Positions 46,477-58,258 of a stretch of DNA of 64,000 nucleotides are shown here, in pieces. The position numbers and the translations under genes were made by a program. Each line of letters begins with the position of its first letter. The first letter of the stretch is position 1. The stretch covers positions 8,225,683-8,289,682 of the forward strand of contig JAPTYO010000015.1 of the NCBI GenBank assembly GCA_036873135.1, given 5' to 3'. The stretch comes from Clarkia xantiana subsp. parviflora (taxonomy: Eukaryota > Streptophyta > Magnoliopsida > Myrtales > Onagraceae). The notes beneath the pieces were generated by a model. The model did not search any database and had not been told where the DNA came from. It worked only from the letters and a program-made list of their open reading frames with translations.

Positions 46477-47262
46477 GGGTTAAGAACACAATAGGGGCCT
46501 GAATGTTTGCCCATGTTGCCAAAAGGGGTCTGAATTGAAAAAACGTATTATTAAGGGCCTGAATTTTGAGTTTTGTGTATAAGTGAGGTCTCCGTCTATT
46601 TTTTCTGTTAAAAGTGACGGAAAGTGGTCACATGCCAAGCATGTGACCGAAAATAATTTGAAAACCCGAAAATGCCCTTTGACCTGAGTGTGTCCCTCAC
46701 ATGTTTGACCTAAAAAGACGAAAATACCCTTTAAGCCACCACAGCTCCGGCGACCACCACCACCCGGCTCCGGCGACAACCACCCATCTCCGGCGACCAC
46801 CACCCCCTCCGGCGACCAAAAAAGCTCCGATCGGAGCTCCAAAGTTCTGATTCGGGGCCACAGAGCTCCGATCGGAGATTTTGGGCTCCGATCGGAGCTT
46901 TTTGGGTCGCCGGAGGTCACCGGAATTGGGGTGGTGGTCGCCGGAGCTGGAGTGGTGGTCGCCGGAGCTAGGGTGGTGGTCGGTGGCGGTGGCGGTGGCC
47001 GTGGTGGCCTTATGGCATAATTAGTATGCAGGGGTATTTTAGACATTTCACATTTCATTAATTAAACTGATAAATTGTATAATAATTGGAAAAGGGTAAT
47101 TTTGTCATTTCACGTATTTCCGTTACATTTAACAGCAAATTTGGACGGAAACTCGATTATCAACAAAACTCAAAATTCAGGCCCTTAATAATACGTTTTT
47201 TCAATTCAGACCCCTTTTGGCAACATTGGCAAACATTCAGGCCCCTATTGTGTTCATAACCC
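46477..47262. mobile_element. Non-autonomous Mutator-like element (MULE)
   Basis: 786 bp with terminal inverted repeats of about 115 bp (GGGTTAAGAACACAATAGGG at the left, few mismatches) and an exact 9-bp duplication TATATTAAA at 46468-46476 and 47263-47271. The interior is GC-rich, with CTCCGGCGACCACCACC and CTCCGATCGGAGCT repeats, possibly captured host sequence. No transposase. Confidence 0.93.
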
Positions 47263-47453
47263 TATATTAAATACTAAACTTTATTAAACCAATTTATCAC
47301 CTTTTACTAAACTCTTTGCATCTCTCACCCCAAATATATGAGTAGTCAAATTTTCATTACAATAAATTTATACTTATAGTTCATCCATCACGTATTTAGT
47401 CCTTTTTTTTTTTTTTGCCAAGAAATTTATTCATTCATTCATAATGCAAATGT

Positions 47454-50400
47454 TCAATGGGGGATAAATTCCCGATCCTTTGTAAGTAAATCAACAAGAG
47501 AGGGCGGGGGCGCACAGACCCAATTAACATTACACGACCTCTTTCTGGATTGTATAGCAACCCAATTCGCACATTCGTTTGCTTCTCTAGGGATCCTTGA
47601 CCAGATGACTCCACGAATACGAGTAGCTCGTTGTCGAAGGTTTTTTGCTTGCGTGGTGATTCGCCAATTGTTCTTGGTTTCTTCGGCCATAATGCTTTGG
47701 ATGGTCTCCGACGAGTCTGATTCGATGATGATATCCCTCCATCCTTGGGCAATAGCCAGTTCAACTCCATATTCCACTGCCTTCATCTCCAGTTCCAGCA
47801 CGCCATGACCTTTGAAAAAACTATTACGACCCCCTAAGACTGATCATGATGCGTCTCGCGCAATAATCCCTATTCCACCATGGCCCCGGGCCTCCTCATA
47901 AGATGCGTCACATTTTATCTTGATCACTCCAGCAGGGGGGGCATCCAATTGGTGCATCCCGAACGGCTTTGGCTACCCTCTATTCGGTTTGTGTCTGACC
48001 CGGTTGGATGGATTGCCCAGAACTCGTTAAAATCACCCAAGGCCTTCTCTGATGTTGACACAGGATTCGGCCCCCATTACCATGCATGGCCCTACACTGT
48101 TCCTTCCAAATGGACCAACACGTTACCCCTATCAATGACCACCTCATCTGTTGTTCCTTCTTCGAGGTGTTAGGTATGTTCTTCAGCCATCTTAGAAAGC
48201 CTGATATGGTGCTTTCCGGGGTTTCACTTGGCCTTGCCGATGTCGTTGCAAACCAGACCGGCGTTGTCCATCCACATTTAAAAATCATGTGCTCAACAGT
48301 TTCGACTTCATCACAAAAGGGGCACTTCGGTTCTACATTCATTCCTCGTCGATGAAGGTTATGACGGACCGCCAGGGAGTTAGATAAAAGGCGCCAGATA
48401 AAATCACGAACCTTTGGGATTGCTTTCATAGCCCAAATGTGCTTCCACTTGAGAGCCTCCCCGCTCGATACGTCGTCCGCTCCGATCATCTCTGTGTGTG
48501 GTCCTGGCTCCCTTGCTTGTTCGTATGCCGAACAGACTGTAATAACTCCAGATCTATTATAAGGCCAGATAAATTCATCCGGGGTCGGTTCATCGGGTAA
48601 ATGAATGGCATGTATTGCATGCACTTCGTTCTCTGTCAACACTTCCCGCATCGTCGTTAAGTTCCATGTCCGACGCACCAGATCGATTAAGCTAGACACT
48701 CTTGCATTATCTCCTTCACCCATCGGTTGTTCCGCAGCGCCCAATCGAAATCCGGGAATATTTGGGATCCAGGCGTTATTAAATATATTCACGCTCTATC
48801 CGTTGCCTATCTTCCATATACCATGTTCCATGAGCACATCCCTCCCGGCTAGCAAACTCGTCCATGCCCACGAAGCACGGGCCCCTTTTCTTGCATCTTG
48901 GAGTGTAGTGTGCGGATAATAGATCCCTTTTAGCATCCTAGCCCAATATGTCTCCGGCTGATTTAGTAATCGCCACGCCGTTTTTGTAAGCAGTGCGACA
49001 TTGAATGTTTGGAGTTCCTTAAATCCGAGTCCCCCAAGAGCCTTCGGCTTTGTGAGTGTCTCCCAAGATCGCCAATGCATTCGTCTTTCTCCGCCCCTTT
49101 GCCCCCACCAAAAGCGAGCTATTAAAGAATTGATTTTCGAGCACCACGTTTTTTGTAGAAGAAAAAAACTCATCGTATATGTAGGCATAGCCATAACGAC
49201 CGATTTAATGAGTACCTCGCGCCCGACATTATTAAGTAGAAGTGATTTCCACCCTTGTAGCTTAGCCGATATACGTTCCTTGAGATAACCGAGAGCTTCT
49301 TTTTTCGACCTTCCCCAGATCGTTGGCAGGCCTAGATATTTGCCCGGATTTCTTGTCGCACGGACTCCCAGAACATTCTCTACCGCCCTTTTTGTGTCTT
49401 CTCCCATATTCGATCCAAAGTATACATTGGATTTTGCCACATTCATTGCTTGCCCGGACGCCTCGCAATACCGATTCATAATGTTCTTAAGTCGCATAGC
49501 ATTGCTTTCTGTCGCCCTTATGAAGAAGATGGAGTCGTCGGCGAAGAACAAGTGGTGCAACCTCGGACAGCTCCTTTTTATTTGAATCCCGGCTAAAGCC
49601 CCTGTCTCGGCCTCAGCCGATACTAGCCGAGACAATACATCTGCCACAATGATAAATAAATAGGGGGATAGCGGATCTCCTTGTCTTATTCCACGTGTAG
49701 GCCGGAAAGGGGTTGTCCGTTTACCATTTATCACAATTTGGTACGTAACCGATGATACACACGCATGAATAAGGTTGACCCATTGCTCGCAAAAACCAAG
49801 TCTTGTCATGGCTGCCGCAAGGAAGTCCCACTCAATTCTGTCATACGCTTTCTTCATATCGACCTTGATCGCGCAATCCTCACGTTTCGTGTTTCCCCGG
49901 TTTCTCAGATAATGAAAAGCTTCGTGTGCAATGAGGATGTTATCTTGGATAAGTCGGCCCGATACAAAAGCACTCTAATACGGGGAAATTAGTTCAGTCA
50001 AGTAGGGCTTCATCCGGTTTACCATGATTTTGGACACAATCTTGTACGCAAAATTGCGTAGGCTGATCGGTCGAAATTCATTGGGGCTCGTCGGGTTTGG
50101 GATTTTCGGAATAAGGACTATGTCCGTTCTTCTTAGCATGTCTGATAGATAACCCGATTCAAAGAAGTCTTTAGCTAGCCGATACAGGTCCTCTCCCACC
50201 ACACTCCAATATCTTTGGAAAAAGAGACCCGAAAAACCGTCCGGACCCGGTGCCTTAGATCCTCCCAGCCCAAAAGTAGCGCGTTTAACCTCCTCCATCT
50301 CAATTGGGCTCATTAAGTGCACATTCACCTGGTCATTGACCATACTGGGGACGACATCAAGGAGGTCTCCCCAATTTCGGTTTCCTTCGGTGGTGAAAAG

Positions 50401-51575
50401 TCGTTGGAAAACGTACTCATAATGTTGCCGATGCCTTCTTCGCTCGTGACCGCCTGGCCAGTCTCATCAACGAGGTGCATTATCTTGTTCCTCCTTCTTC
50501 GGTCTATCGTTGTCATATGGAAGAATTTCGAGTTTCGATCCCCGTGATTTAGCCATTTAACCCTTGAGCGTTGCTTCCAGTAGATTTCCTCTCGTTTCCA
50601 CAATTCACCAGGCCTTTTGAGAACGTCCGCCTCCTCCGATATAGATCCCCCATCACCAGCCTGCTCCTTCAGTAGTTTAATTCGGGCATACACCGCTGTC
50701 ATTTCCTTTTTGTTGTTACCAAATCGGGCCTTACTCCAAGTGATGAGGTTACGTCGACAATTTGCGAGCTTCCGTTCTACAATGGCCCCTCGGGGTCCTC
50801 TGCGCGGTGGTAGTCGGGCTCCCCACGTCGTGCTTATCAATGGGTCACATTCCTCATGTTCCATCCACATCTCCTCAAATCGGAATCGGCGCGGGCCTCG
50901 TTTGTCGCCATAGTTATAAACCACGACAATTGGGCAGTGATCAGATCCAATAGCCTGTTCATGGACTACTTGTGCCTTGGGATTTAGAGCTAACCATGCC
51001 GAGTTAACCAGCCCTATGTCGAGTCGTTGTCTAACAAGAACCCCGTTTCTTCTATTATTGGACCAGGTAAATGGTTGACCTTTGAAGCTCAGATCCATTA
51101 ATCCCGCACCATCGATCATCGCGTTGAAAGTGTCAATTCGGTTTTGATCCTTCCTTGACCCTCCCCTTTTTTCGTGATGTGCTCGGATTTCATTGAAGTC
51201 GCCCACACACAGCCATGGCCCTGTCCTCTGCCTAGATATACGTAAAATCGTTTGCCAATTTTCCATGCGCCTATCCAAGAAAGGATTACCGTACACACAC
51301 GTCAAATACCACAACGCACCTGTTGATTCACAACGGACGGTACAATCAATAACGTTCTTTGATTTAAACAAAACACCAATGCTAACATCGTTATTCCACC
51401 AAAGGGCTAGACCGCCGGATCGACCCTCCGAATCTACATAGACCGCGTTCCGCATTCCAACTTCTTGTCTCACCCTCTCACAAACTCCCGACTGATTTTT
51501 TGTCTCCATATGTGGAATTGTCAGGTCGGACCCAATTCCCTGACAATTCCAGAAGAGTAGACTCATGGCCCCCAT
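47454..51575 (-). pseudogene. LINE ORF2: endonuclease, reverse transcriptase, zf-RVT, RNase H
   Basis: Starts at 51575, overlapping the ORF1 end by 13 nt. An APE-type endonuclease (LLFWNCQGIG, GDFNEIRAHHEK, SDHCPIVV) is open to about 50370, where one base shifts the frame. RT follows with PDGFSGLFFQRYW and IPKIPNPTSPNEFRPISL; a TAG at 49975 falls where Gln is expected, then DMKKAYDRIEWDFL, GIRQGDPLSPYLF and FADD (about 49545-49534). A TAG at 48796 interrupts GNG/SVNIF. The zf-RVT region (WKHIWAMKAIPKVRDFIWRL, CPFCDEVETVEH) runs to 47980. A C-terminal RNase H (CDAS, ELEMKAVE, ESDSSE) ends at 47454 after another frameshift and a TGA. Confidence 0.92.
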
Positions 51576-53026
51576 GTAGCTGTTTCGGGACAGCTACCAG
51601 AACCCGTAATGTTAGTCAATTGTAATCTCGTTGATGCCGATATCCTTCCTCGACCTCCCCTTGGTCGTCCCCTTCCCCTTCCACGCCCCACATACCCTCT
51701 TCCATGCACGTGAGGAACAATAGCTAGGGTTTTGCCCTTCTTTCGCTCCACCACCTCAATGTCATCGTCCTCCCCTACTTTCCTCTTCAATGATAGGCGG
51801 TTGATGATCGGGCTTAATCCAGTTTGGACAGGGGGTATGATGCCTTCTCTTATTGGCGATGAGTGTTCTATAACTTCCTCGATCAGCGGCTCCGTATTGA
51901 TCATTTGCTCGGTGGATTCCTCGTTTATCATTTGAAAGTCGACTGCATGATTCACGGGTGTAGCCGGCAGATATGCCATCATAGAGAGGTTTGTGTCGAC
52001 CGTACCATCCACATCTTCATTATGTTGGGGTGGTTTTCGTCCTTGGGTGCTACATTCTGGCTGTGGCATGGTTATAATGACAGGGATTTGTATTTGTGCA
52101 TCAATCCTTCGGCTACTTCCTGGGCTTTCAAACTTATTCCTTAGCACGGTAGGCTGTTCTTGACTGTCTTGATTCAAACCTTCTTCTTCAAGCACTGAGG
52201 TTCCTGTAGCCCTCTCCATTAGTTTTTTCCATTGCATTAGTCCTTCCCCAGATTGATTGCTCTTCTCCTTTTCCTTAGTATCCATAGTATTCTTCGTATT
52301 TTTCTTTGGACGTACACACCTTAGCCAAGAGCCATACATCGGGTAGTCGGGTCTTGCCTTTGACTGGACTACTGCCGCACTACAATGTGCTAAGGAATGA
52401 CCGAGCTTCCCGCACCCATAGCAAAAATCCGGTAGGCGTTCGTACTTTACATCCGCCCAGAGATCCTCTCCTTTATCATTCGTCCACCAAAATCCCGGGA
52501 AAAGAGGTTTAGAGACATCAATCTCCACCTTCATGCGAATATAGCCTCGAACGTAACCCTCACTTCCTCCTATCGGTTCCATGTCGATTAAGGATTCAAA
52601 ATTCGCACCAATGGTCTTTGCATTCTCCAAATTGATTCTTCCTTTTTTGAGATTGTGTACTTGGATCCATATTTGGACTTTGTGGAAGTCAATGTATCCT
52701 AGGCGTTGATCTGAATTCCAATATTTGAGACTAAGGCAGTGCCCCTGAATCGCCCATGGACCTTGGTCCAATACCATAACCGTATCCTCGTGGCTTTCGA
52801 ACTTAAAGAGGACTGTTTTCTCATCGATTTCCTCAAAAGAAGAAACCCTAAACCTTGCCCATGCTAATTGTAATACCTTCCGGACAGCTAGGTTTTTGAC
52901 AGGTTTTTCAGCAATGATTCTACCCACAAGTTCAGATCCTGAGTTTTCCATCATCTGATCCCCCACAAGCCCAAGGTGGACTCGTTTAGGATACCCATTA
53001 TCAGATTGGTTTACCGGAGGTTCCAT
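51563..53026 (-). CDS. LINE ORF1 protein (DUF4283-like with CCHC knuckle)
   Basis: 487 codons, intact. The ATG at 53026 (MEPPVNQS) is chosen because the upstream in-frame extension to 53308 is low-complexity leader. The N half has the DUF4283 pattern (GRIIAEKPVKNLAVRKVLQ, FKFESHEDTVMVLDQGPWAI, VQIWIQVHNL). A CCHC knuckle CYGCGKLGHSLAHC follows. The C end is basic with a Gly-Arg repeat (GRGYVGRGRGRGRPRGGRGR). Presumed to bind LINE RNA. Confidence 0.9.
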   Translation of the reverse strand: MEPPVNQSDNGYPKRVHLGLVGDQMMENSGSELVGRIIAEKPVKNLAVRKVLQLAWARFRVSSFEEIDEKTVLFKFESHEDTVMVLDQGPWAIQGHCLSLKYWNSDQRLGYIDFHKVQIWIQVHNLKKGRINLENAKTIGANFESLIDMEPIGGSEGYVRGYIRMKVEIDVSKPLFPGFWWTNDKGEDLWADVKYERLPDFCYGCGKLGHSLAHCSAAVVQSKARPDYPMYGSWLRCVRPKKNTKNTMDTKEKEKSNQSGEGLMQWKKLMERATGTSVLEEEGLNQDSQEQPTVLRNKFESPGSSRRIDAQIQIPVIITMPQPECSTQGRKPPQHNEDVDGTVDTNLSMMAYLPATPVNHAVDFQMINEESTEQMINTEPLIEEVIEHSSPIREGIIPPVQTGLSPIINRLSLKRKVGEDDDIEVVERKKGKTLAIVPHVHGRGYVGRGRGRGRPRGGRGRISASTRLQLTNITGSGSCPETATWGP

Positions 53027-53330
53027 AATAGCGAGACTTGTATGCCCTAAAAGCACGTATGAAGCAAGAAAAACAATAGCAATTTGGGTAGGGTTTGTAA
53101 ACCCTAACACAGCGGAAGCGTACGTAAGAAAAAACCCACCAGACGGCTTGACGTTCTGCTGGTGGAGCGGCCCCGGATTGCCCAGGGGGATAAACGGCGA
53201 CAGGGCGGCGGATAGGGCTGGACACGCCGGTGGCAGCGCAGCAGTGAATCTCCCACGAACGGTTTTGGAAATCGCCGGAGAGAGAGACAGGATAAAAAAA
53301 AAAAACAAAAAAAAAACTATGGCGACAAAC

Positions 53331-54606
53331 GAGGCCCGCGCCGATTCCGCATAATGAGTTTTATTATGTTTGACAAAATTAAGCTAGCTTTTATTCTCCG
53401 CATATGATTCTCAATCTCAACATAGTAATCATGCAACTCCTATCAATTTACATACAAGAGTACACAAAAAACACGAGGCTTTTAGAAGAAAAAAAACAAA
53501 CTTTACAGTAAAATAATTTACAACGCCTTAATGTGATCTTGGTCAATAAAATATCTAAGATAACACAACATTCAATACAAATATATAACATTAAGTAAAC
53601 ATGAATGAAGAAGACTCGACCAATTTTACAAAACAAAAAATCAAATTCACTCAAAGCACAACTTCACTGAAGCGCATTTATCTTATCCATGAGTTGAGGT
53701 AGCTGTCGCAGTTTAATATATCCAACAAAAATTATGCCTGATGATACAATTAATACCATACTGTAACTAATTAATGTATACGCCAACCTGATTAATTCAT
53801 ATAATTTACACAACATCAAGTTAGAGTACTAGTCAGAAATTTTGGTTGGAAATACAACATATATAGCCACAATGTGTTATGGAATAAAATTGCCTATAAT
53901 TATAATATACACAGTAGATATGATTCGTCCTTGTGATGGGAAGTATATTTACTCTTTCCCTCACCATTATAAGATCACTGAGGCACATATATCTTCTCAT
54001 ATGGTAAAGACGCATTTATCAAATTCTAGTGTAACTGCATTCCAATCGCTAATTAAACTGCATCTCCATTAATTTGGAGAAAAAAAAAAAAAAGAACTAC
54101 TAATATCAATTAATATTTACTAATTTCGAATCATGGCAGAAATTTATTTTTTTAGTGTCAGAGAAGAGCTTTGACGTTTAGACTAGTTTCTTATATCCAT
54201 TAAGAACACCAATTTAATCAGAAATCAACCAACTGAGTCCAAGGACTGGAAATTAAAGACAAATTTGGGGTAGATGATAGATTCAAAGTTGCCCGAATTG
54301 AAGGCTGGACTTCAGTAGCTGCTTGTGCGTAGAGGAGATGACAGGAACAGATGATCGATTCTGGTCGAATGAGAACAGATGGTCCAAAACCTACACTACT
54401 GTTCAGAGCCCTGCATAGACTTTTCACCGGCTGGAGGCTAAATTCCGATAGCCACCTGCTGCTGGGAGGCGAGAAGAGGAGCGGATGGTCGAGTCCGATC
54501 CGGTGGGGCAGAATCGCCTTCAACAATGGAGAAAACGAAATTGGCCGACAGAATGAAGAAGATGAGAAAATAAAGGCGGCATAAGGGAAAGCAAAACCTA
54601 GTGTGA
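53331..54606. other. Intergenic, no supported gene
   Basis: AT-rich DNA without recognisable domains. A minus-strand ORF (54625-54218) and a plus-strand ORF (54351-54584) overlap each other; neither shows a motif. Confidence 0.5.
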
Positions 54607-54615
54607 AAAATAAAT

Positions 54616-55138
54616 GGGTTAACAAGTCTTTTGGTCCATGATGTTTGACAACTTTTGGGTTTTGGTCAATGATGTTTTTTTTTACCTAGTTTTGGTACCA
54701 TATGTTTGTAGATTTTTTTCTAGTTTTGTTAACTGTTACATTCCGTCCATTTTTTGACATGTACAAGTCACGTGATCCACCCTAAACTTTCAATTTTGTT
54801 CAGTTTAATCCCTCTAATACTTTCTTAACCTTTTTTTGGTTCAATTTAGTCCCGAAGTTTCAAAAATTCAATTGGACCTATTGTCCAATTAGGGTCAATT
54901 TTGAAACTTCTGGACTAAATTAAACAAAAAAAAGGTTAAGAAAGTATTAGAGGGACTAAATTTAAAGTTTAGAGTGGATCACGTGACTTGAACATGTCAA
55001 AAAATCGACGGAATGTAACAGTTAGACCAAAACTAGAAAAAATCTGCAAACATATGGTACCAAAACTAGGTAAAAAAAACATTATTGACCAAAACCCAAA
55101 AGTTGTCAAACATCATGGACCAAATGACTTGTTAACCC
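54616..55138. mobile_element. Foldback-type MULE
   Basis: 523 bp that is close to one long palindrome: arms of about 250 bp from GGGTTAACAAG and CTTGTTAACCC, meeting near 54880. The exact 9-bp duplication AAAATAAAT is at 54607-54615 and 55139-55147. No coding sequence. Confidence 0.93.
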
Positions 55139-55147
55139 AAAATAAAT

Positions 55148-58100
55148 TAACTTTGCCCTTAGAGCACTTTCAAGGGTGAGTTCCTAGTTCCTCCACCTCA
55201 CCCGCCACCCACTTCCAACTCATCAAAGTGGGAACTACTACAGTAAACGCTACAGCAAAATAGGAACTCTCTCCAGTGGTGGAGACCTAGTTCCACTTTC
55301 AAATTGGGACCCACATAATTCTATACTCACAATATAAATTTTTGTACAAAACATTCTATAGATAAATTAAATATTTATAAATACAAAATTATTTTTGTAT
55401 TTAAACAATTATATAAAAAGTACGAACATAATATATAAATAAGCACGTAATTTTTAAATTCATTGTCATAATTTAAAAATCATATTACAGAAAAATACAA
55501 ATAATATGTTAAATTTGTCATCTAAAAATGAGTATATATTATATATATACATATTTGAGACAACATAGAATTAGCACATGTATATTAAAACCTGATAGAT
55601 GTTCGACCAAATTTTTTAAGCATTATATATAAATTAAATATTCATATTTTAAAAAATACGGACATGAACAAATCAATGAGTGATATTCAAGTGTTAGACT
55701 GAATTAATTAAAATAAACTTGGAAGAAATATGTACAAAATCATAAAATTATAATTGATTGTTTAACGGAATTTCAAATTTTTATGAACTCGTCAAAGTTT
55801 CAATATTAGATCAAATATTTGGGTGCCAACTTTGACCGGTGTGTGTTGTTAATTATACTTAGCTAGCATGATGATTGATAAATATAATTATTGATATAAT
55901 AATAGTGATTAATTAAATTAATTGAATCAATATTATTTCATCATATCAGTGTATATATGTTATTCATCTATTGACATGTCTTGATTTTTCGTCGTTAGCA
56001 GAATTACGCTTATGCATATTAATTAGATACATATTAGTAAATCGGTGATGTGAAGCCCTCATGTGTTTTTAATAATGGTTTTAATATACATAAAACAAAA
56101 ATATATTGTGTATCATCCTAAAAATATTATTTTATATAATGTATCATAATAAAAAATATATTCATTTTATAGAAGATTAATATAGTAAGTAGATTATATA
56201 AAAATATATATAATTACAAGTTCCTATTTTAGCGTCCAGTGACAAATCTAAAAACTAGGAACTCCCATTTTGGAAGAAGGAACTCTCATTGTAATGCAAA
56301 GTTCCTATTTGATAATTACAAGTAGGAACCAACAGTAAGTGGAACTAGAAACTCTGTACAATGACAAATTTATAACATGAAACTAGGAAGTAGAAATTAA
56401 AGCGGTAGAAACTCACCAACTAAGCATAGAAACTGACCAATTAAGCAAGCCGACACACTTTATTGTTGTGTCACAATCTTTCCTCTGCAGCTGTCTTCTC
56501 CTGTCTCCTAGTCTAGAGGAAGGTTGGGCTGGGCCACGACGTACAACTTAATGATGAAAGAAAGAGCACAACAGTCAACAGAGCAGCCATTTAGTGACTG
56601 ACTGACATCTTTTAATTCCAAGAGAAGAATCTCAATCATTCATCATCCACCTTTATTAAATATATATATTTATATTAAAAAAGAGTGAGAAGTTAAATAA
56701 ACGTACAGATGATTTCTGTAATACCAATTCAGTTTATGTCATCATCCCTGTCCGTCCTGTGGCACACTATCTACCATTCCTTTCCAAGAAAGGATTGTGT
56801 TTCTTGTCTTGTCTTTGTATCTTTGAAGTTTGTCTCCTTCCTTGGTCACAATAATTTATTTGCACCTACTACTACTAGGTTTGTTTTATCACTGAAGCAG
56901 CCAGCATACGGTAAAAGGAAGGGGATATACTACTGGTAGAAAACTCAGTGCAACATCATCCACATTGTTGTCCTTGATTACAGTTCGGGAAAGGTCTAAG
57001 AGAGCAACATGGACCAAACACATGTTCTTAGCTTAATTTTACAATAATAATACTCTAAGATACCAAAATTTGCAGCTTAATAACACAATAAATGCTTAGA
57101 GATAAACAATAATCTCTCTATTTTCCAGCAATCTAAAATCAACGGGATGCAACTTCATCTATCTTGTGCAATCAAAATTGCGATAAGCATTTCTGTGCTT
57201 TATGCAACACAACTAGACTCATCATTGAGAAGAAGAAAGAGGATTATGGTGCTTTAGATACTTCTGCGTGCCAAAGTTGAGTTACCTAATACAACAGACA
57301 CATCTGTAGTGATAAGCACTATTGATGGGGTTGTTGCCCTCGACTGGGACTTGCTCTGCTCTGCATTCATTATAAGTGCAAGTTGGTTTAGTAGAACCAA
57401 TCATTACCCTCCTCGACTTCCTACCTTGAGGTTCCTATGGAATTTCAATTATTTACTTATTAGAATTTTTTTTATTATCAACTAACACAAACAAATACAA
57501 GTTACTAGAAAACAAATAGAATTTTTTTAATGTAGCTTGTTGCAGTTGCTCACCTGTGAAGGGAGTGAACTGAGATGATAAGAATGCAAGATATGAGCAT
57601 TTGATCCTGCCACAGCACAGCATTATGAGACACATATATAAGAAGTTATCCATCAAATATGTTGGGAAATGAAACAGAGAACAATTAATTGAACAGTCTA
57701 TGAATGTCTGTCAAAGACCTAAACTTGAACCGAAACAGCACTACATCTGAAGTTCAAATGTAAAGAAAACCCCGAAAGAAGAAAAGGGAATGAAACAACT
57801 GAAGAAATGGGTGCTAAACTTTGAATAACAGATGCCGCAAGAACAAAGCTCAGGAATAGCAGCAGAATGCAGTTGGACATCCTCGAAACCGAGAAAGATG
57901 TAGTGAACTGATGAGATAATATATGAAAAATAAGAGGGGTTGTGCCACAATAAAAAGAGATAAGATGGCAAGCAAAGATGCCAAAATCTGTTATGAATCA
58001 GAGGAGCGCAGGTCCCCCCCACTTCCTCAGCTGACAGACTTACTTTGTATGATTCCATGCAAGTACACTCCAAAACTACCGGAAAAGTTACATTTTTTTT

Positions 58101-58258
58101 ACCTACTTTCCTAGGAGAGGGGTGTTCTTGTTGAAGGGTTTTACACTAGAGACAACAGACAACAAAATCTTACCATGCACACTGTGTTGAATCAAGATCT
58201 GTGCACCTGAGCATCAAAGGCGGATAGAGTAGCTTTCAGTGAACTGGATCCATGTAGG
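55148..58258. other. Intergenic and 3' flank of the PPR gene
   Basis: About 55160-56375 may be another terminal-repeat element: GAGTTCCTAGTTCC near the left and GGAACTAGAAACTC near the right are inverted, with an AT-rich core, but no clear target duplication was seen. From about 57000 on, minus-strand sequence probably includes the PPR 3' untranslated region; GTAAGA with donor at 58173 is a good splice donor just past the stop. No coding gene is supported. Confidence 0.4.

Larger units (their letters stand above)
47403..53330 (-). mobile_element. L1-type LINE
   Basis: Minus-strand order: GC-rich 5' leader with poly-A-like tracts near 53290-53320, ORF1, ORF2, and a 3' poly-A seen as T14 at 47403-47416. 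The 5' limit is approximate and no target-site duplication could be recognised. ORF2 is broken, so the copy is inactive. Confidence 0.9.

Noticed and set aside
46480..47058. 192-codon minus-strand ORF in the MULE
   Set aside because: Runs through the TIR and low-complexity Pro/Thr repeats; no conserved motif.
47390..53345. Target-site duplication of the LINE
   Set aside because: No convincing direct repeat between the DNA left of the T-run and the region after the 5' leader.
54218..54625. 135-codon minus-strand ORF
   Set aside because: Begins in the foldback MULE, overlaps an opposite ORF, and has no recognisable domain.
57741..58073. 110-codon minus-strand ORF downstream of the PPR gene
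   Set aside because: Probably 3' untranslated sequence; no motif or homology pattern.
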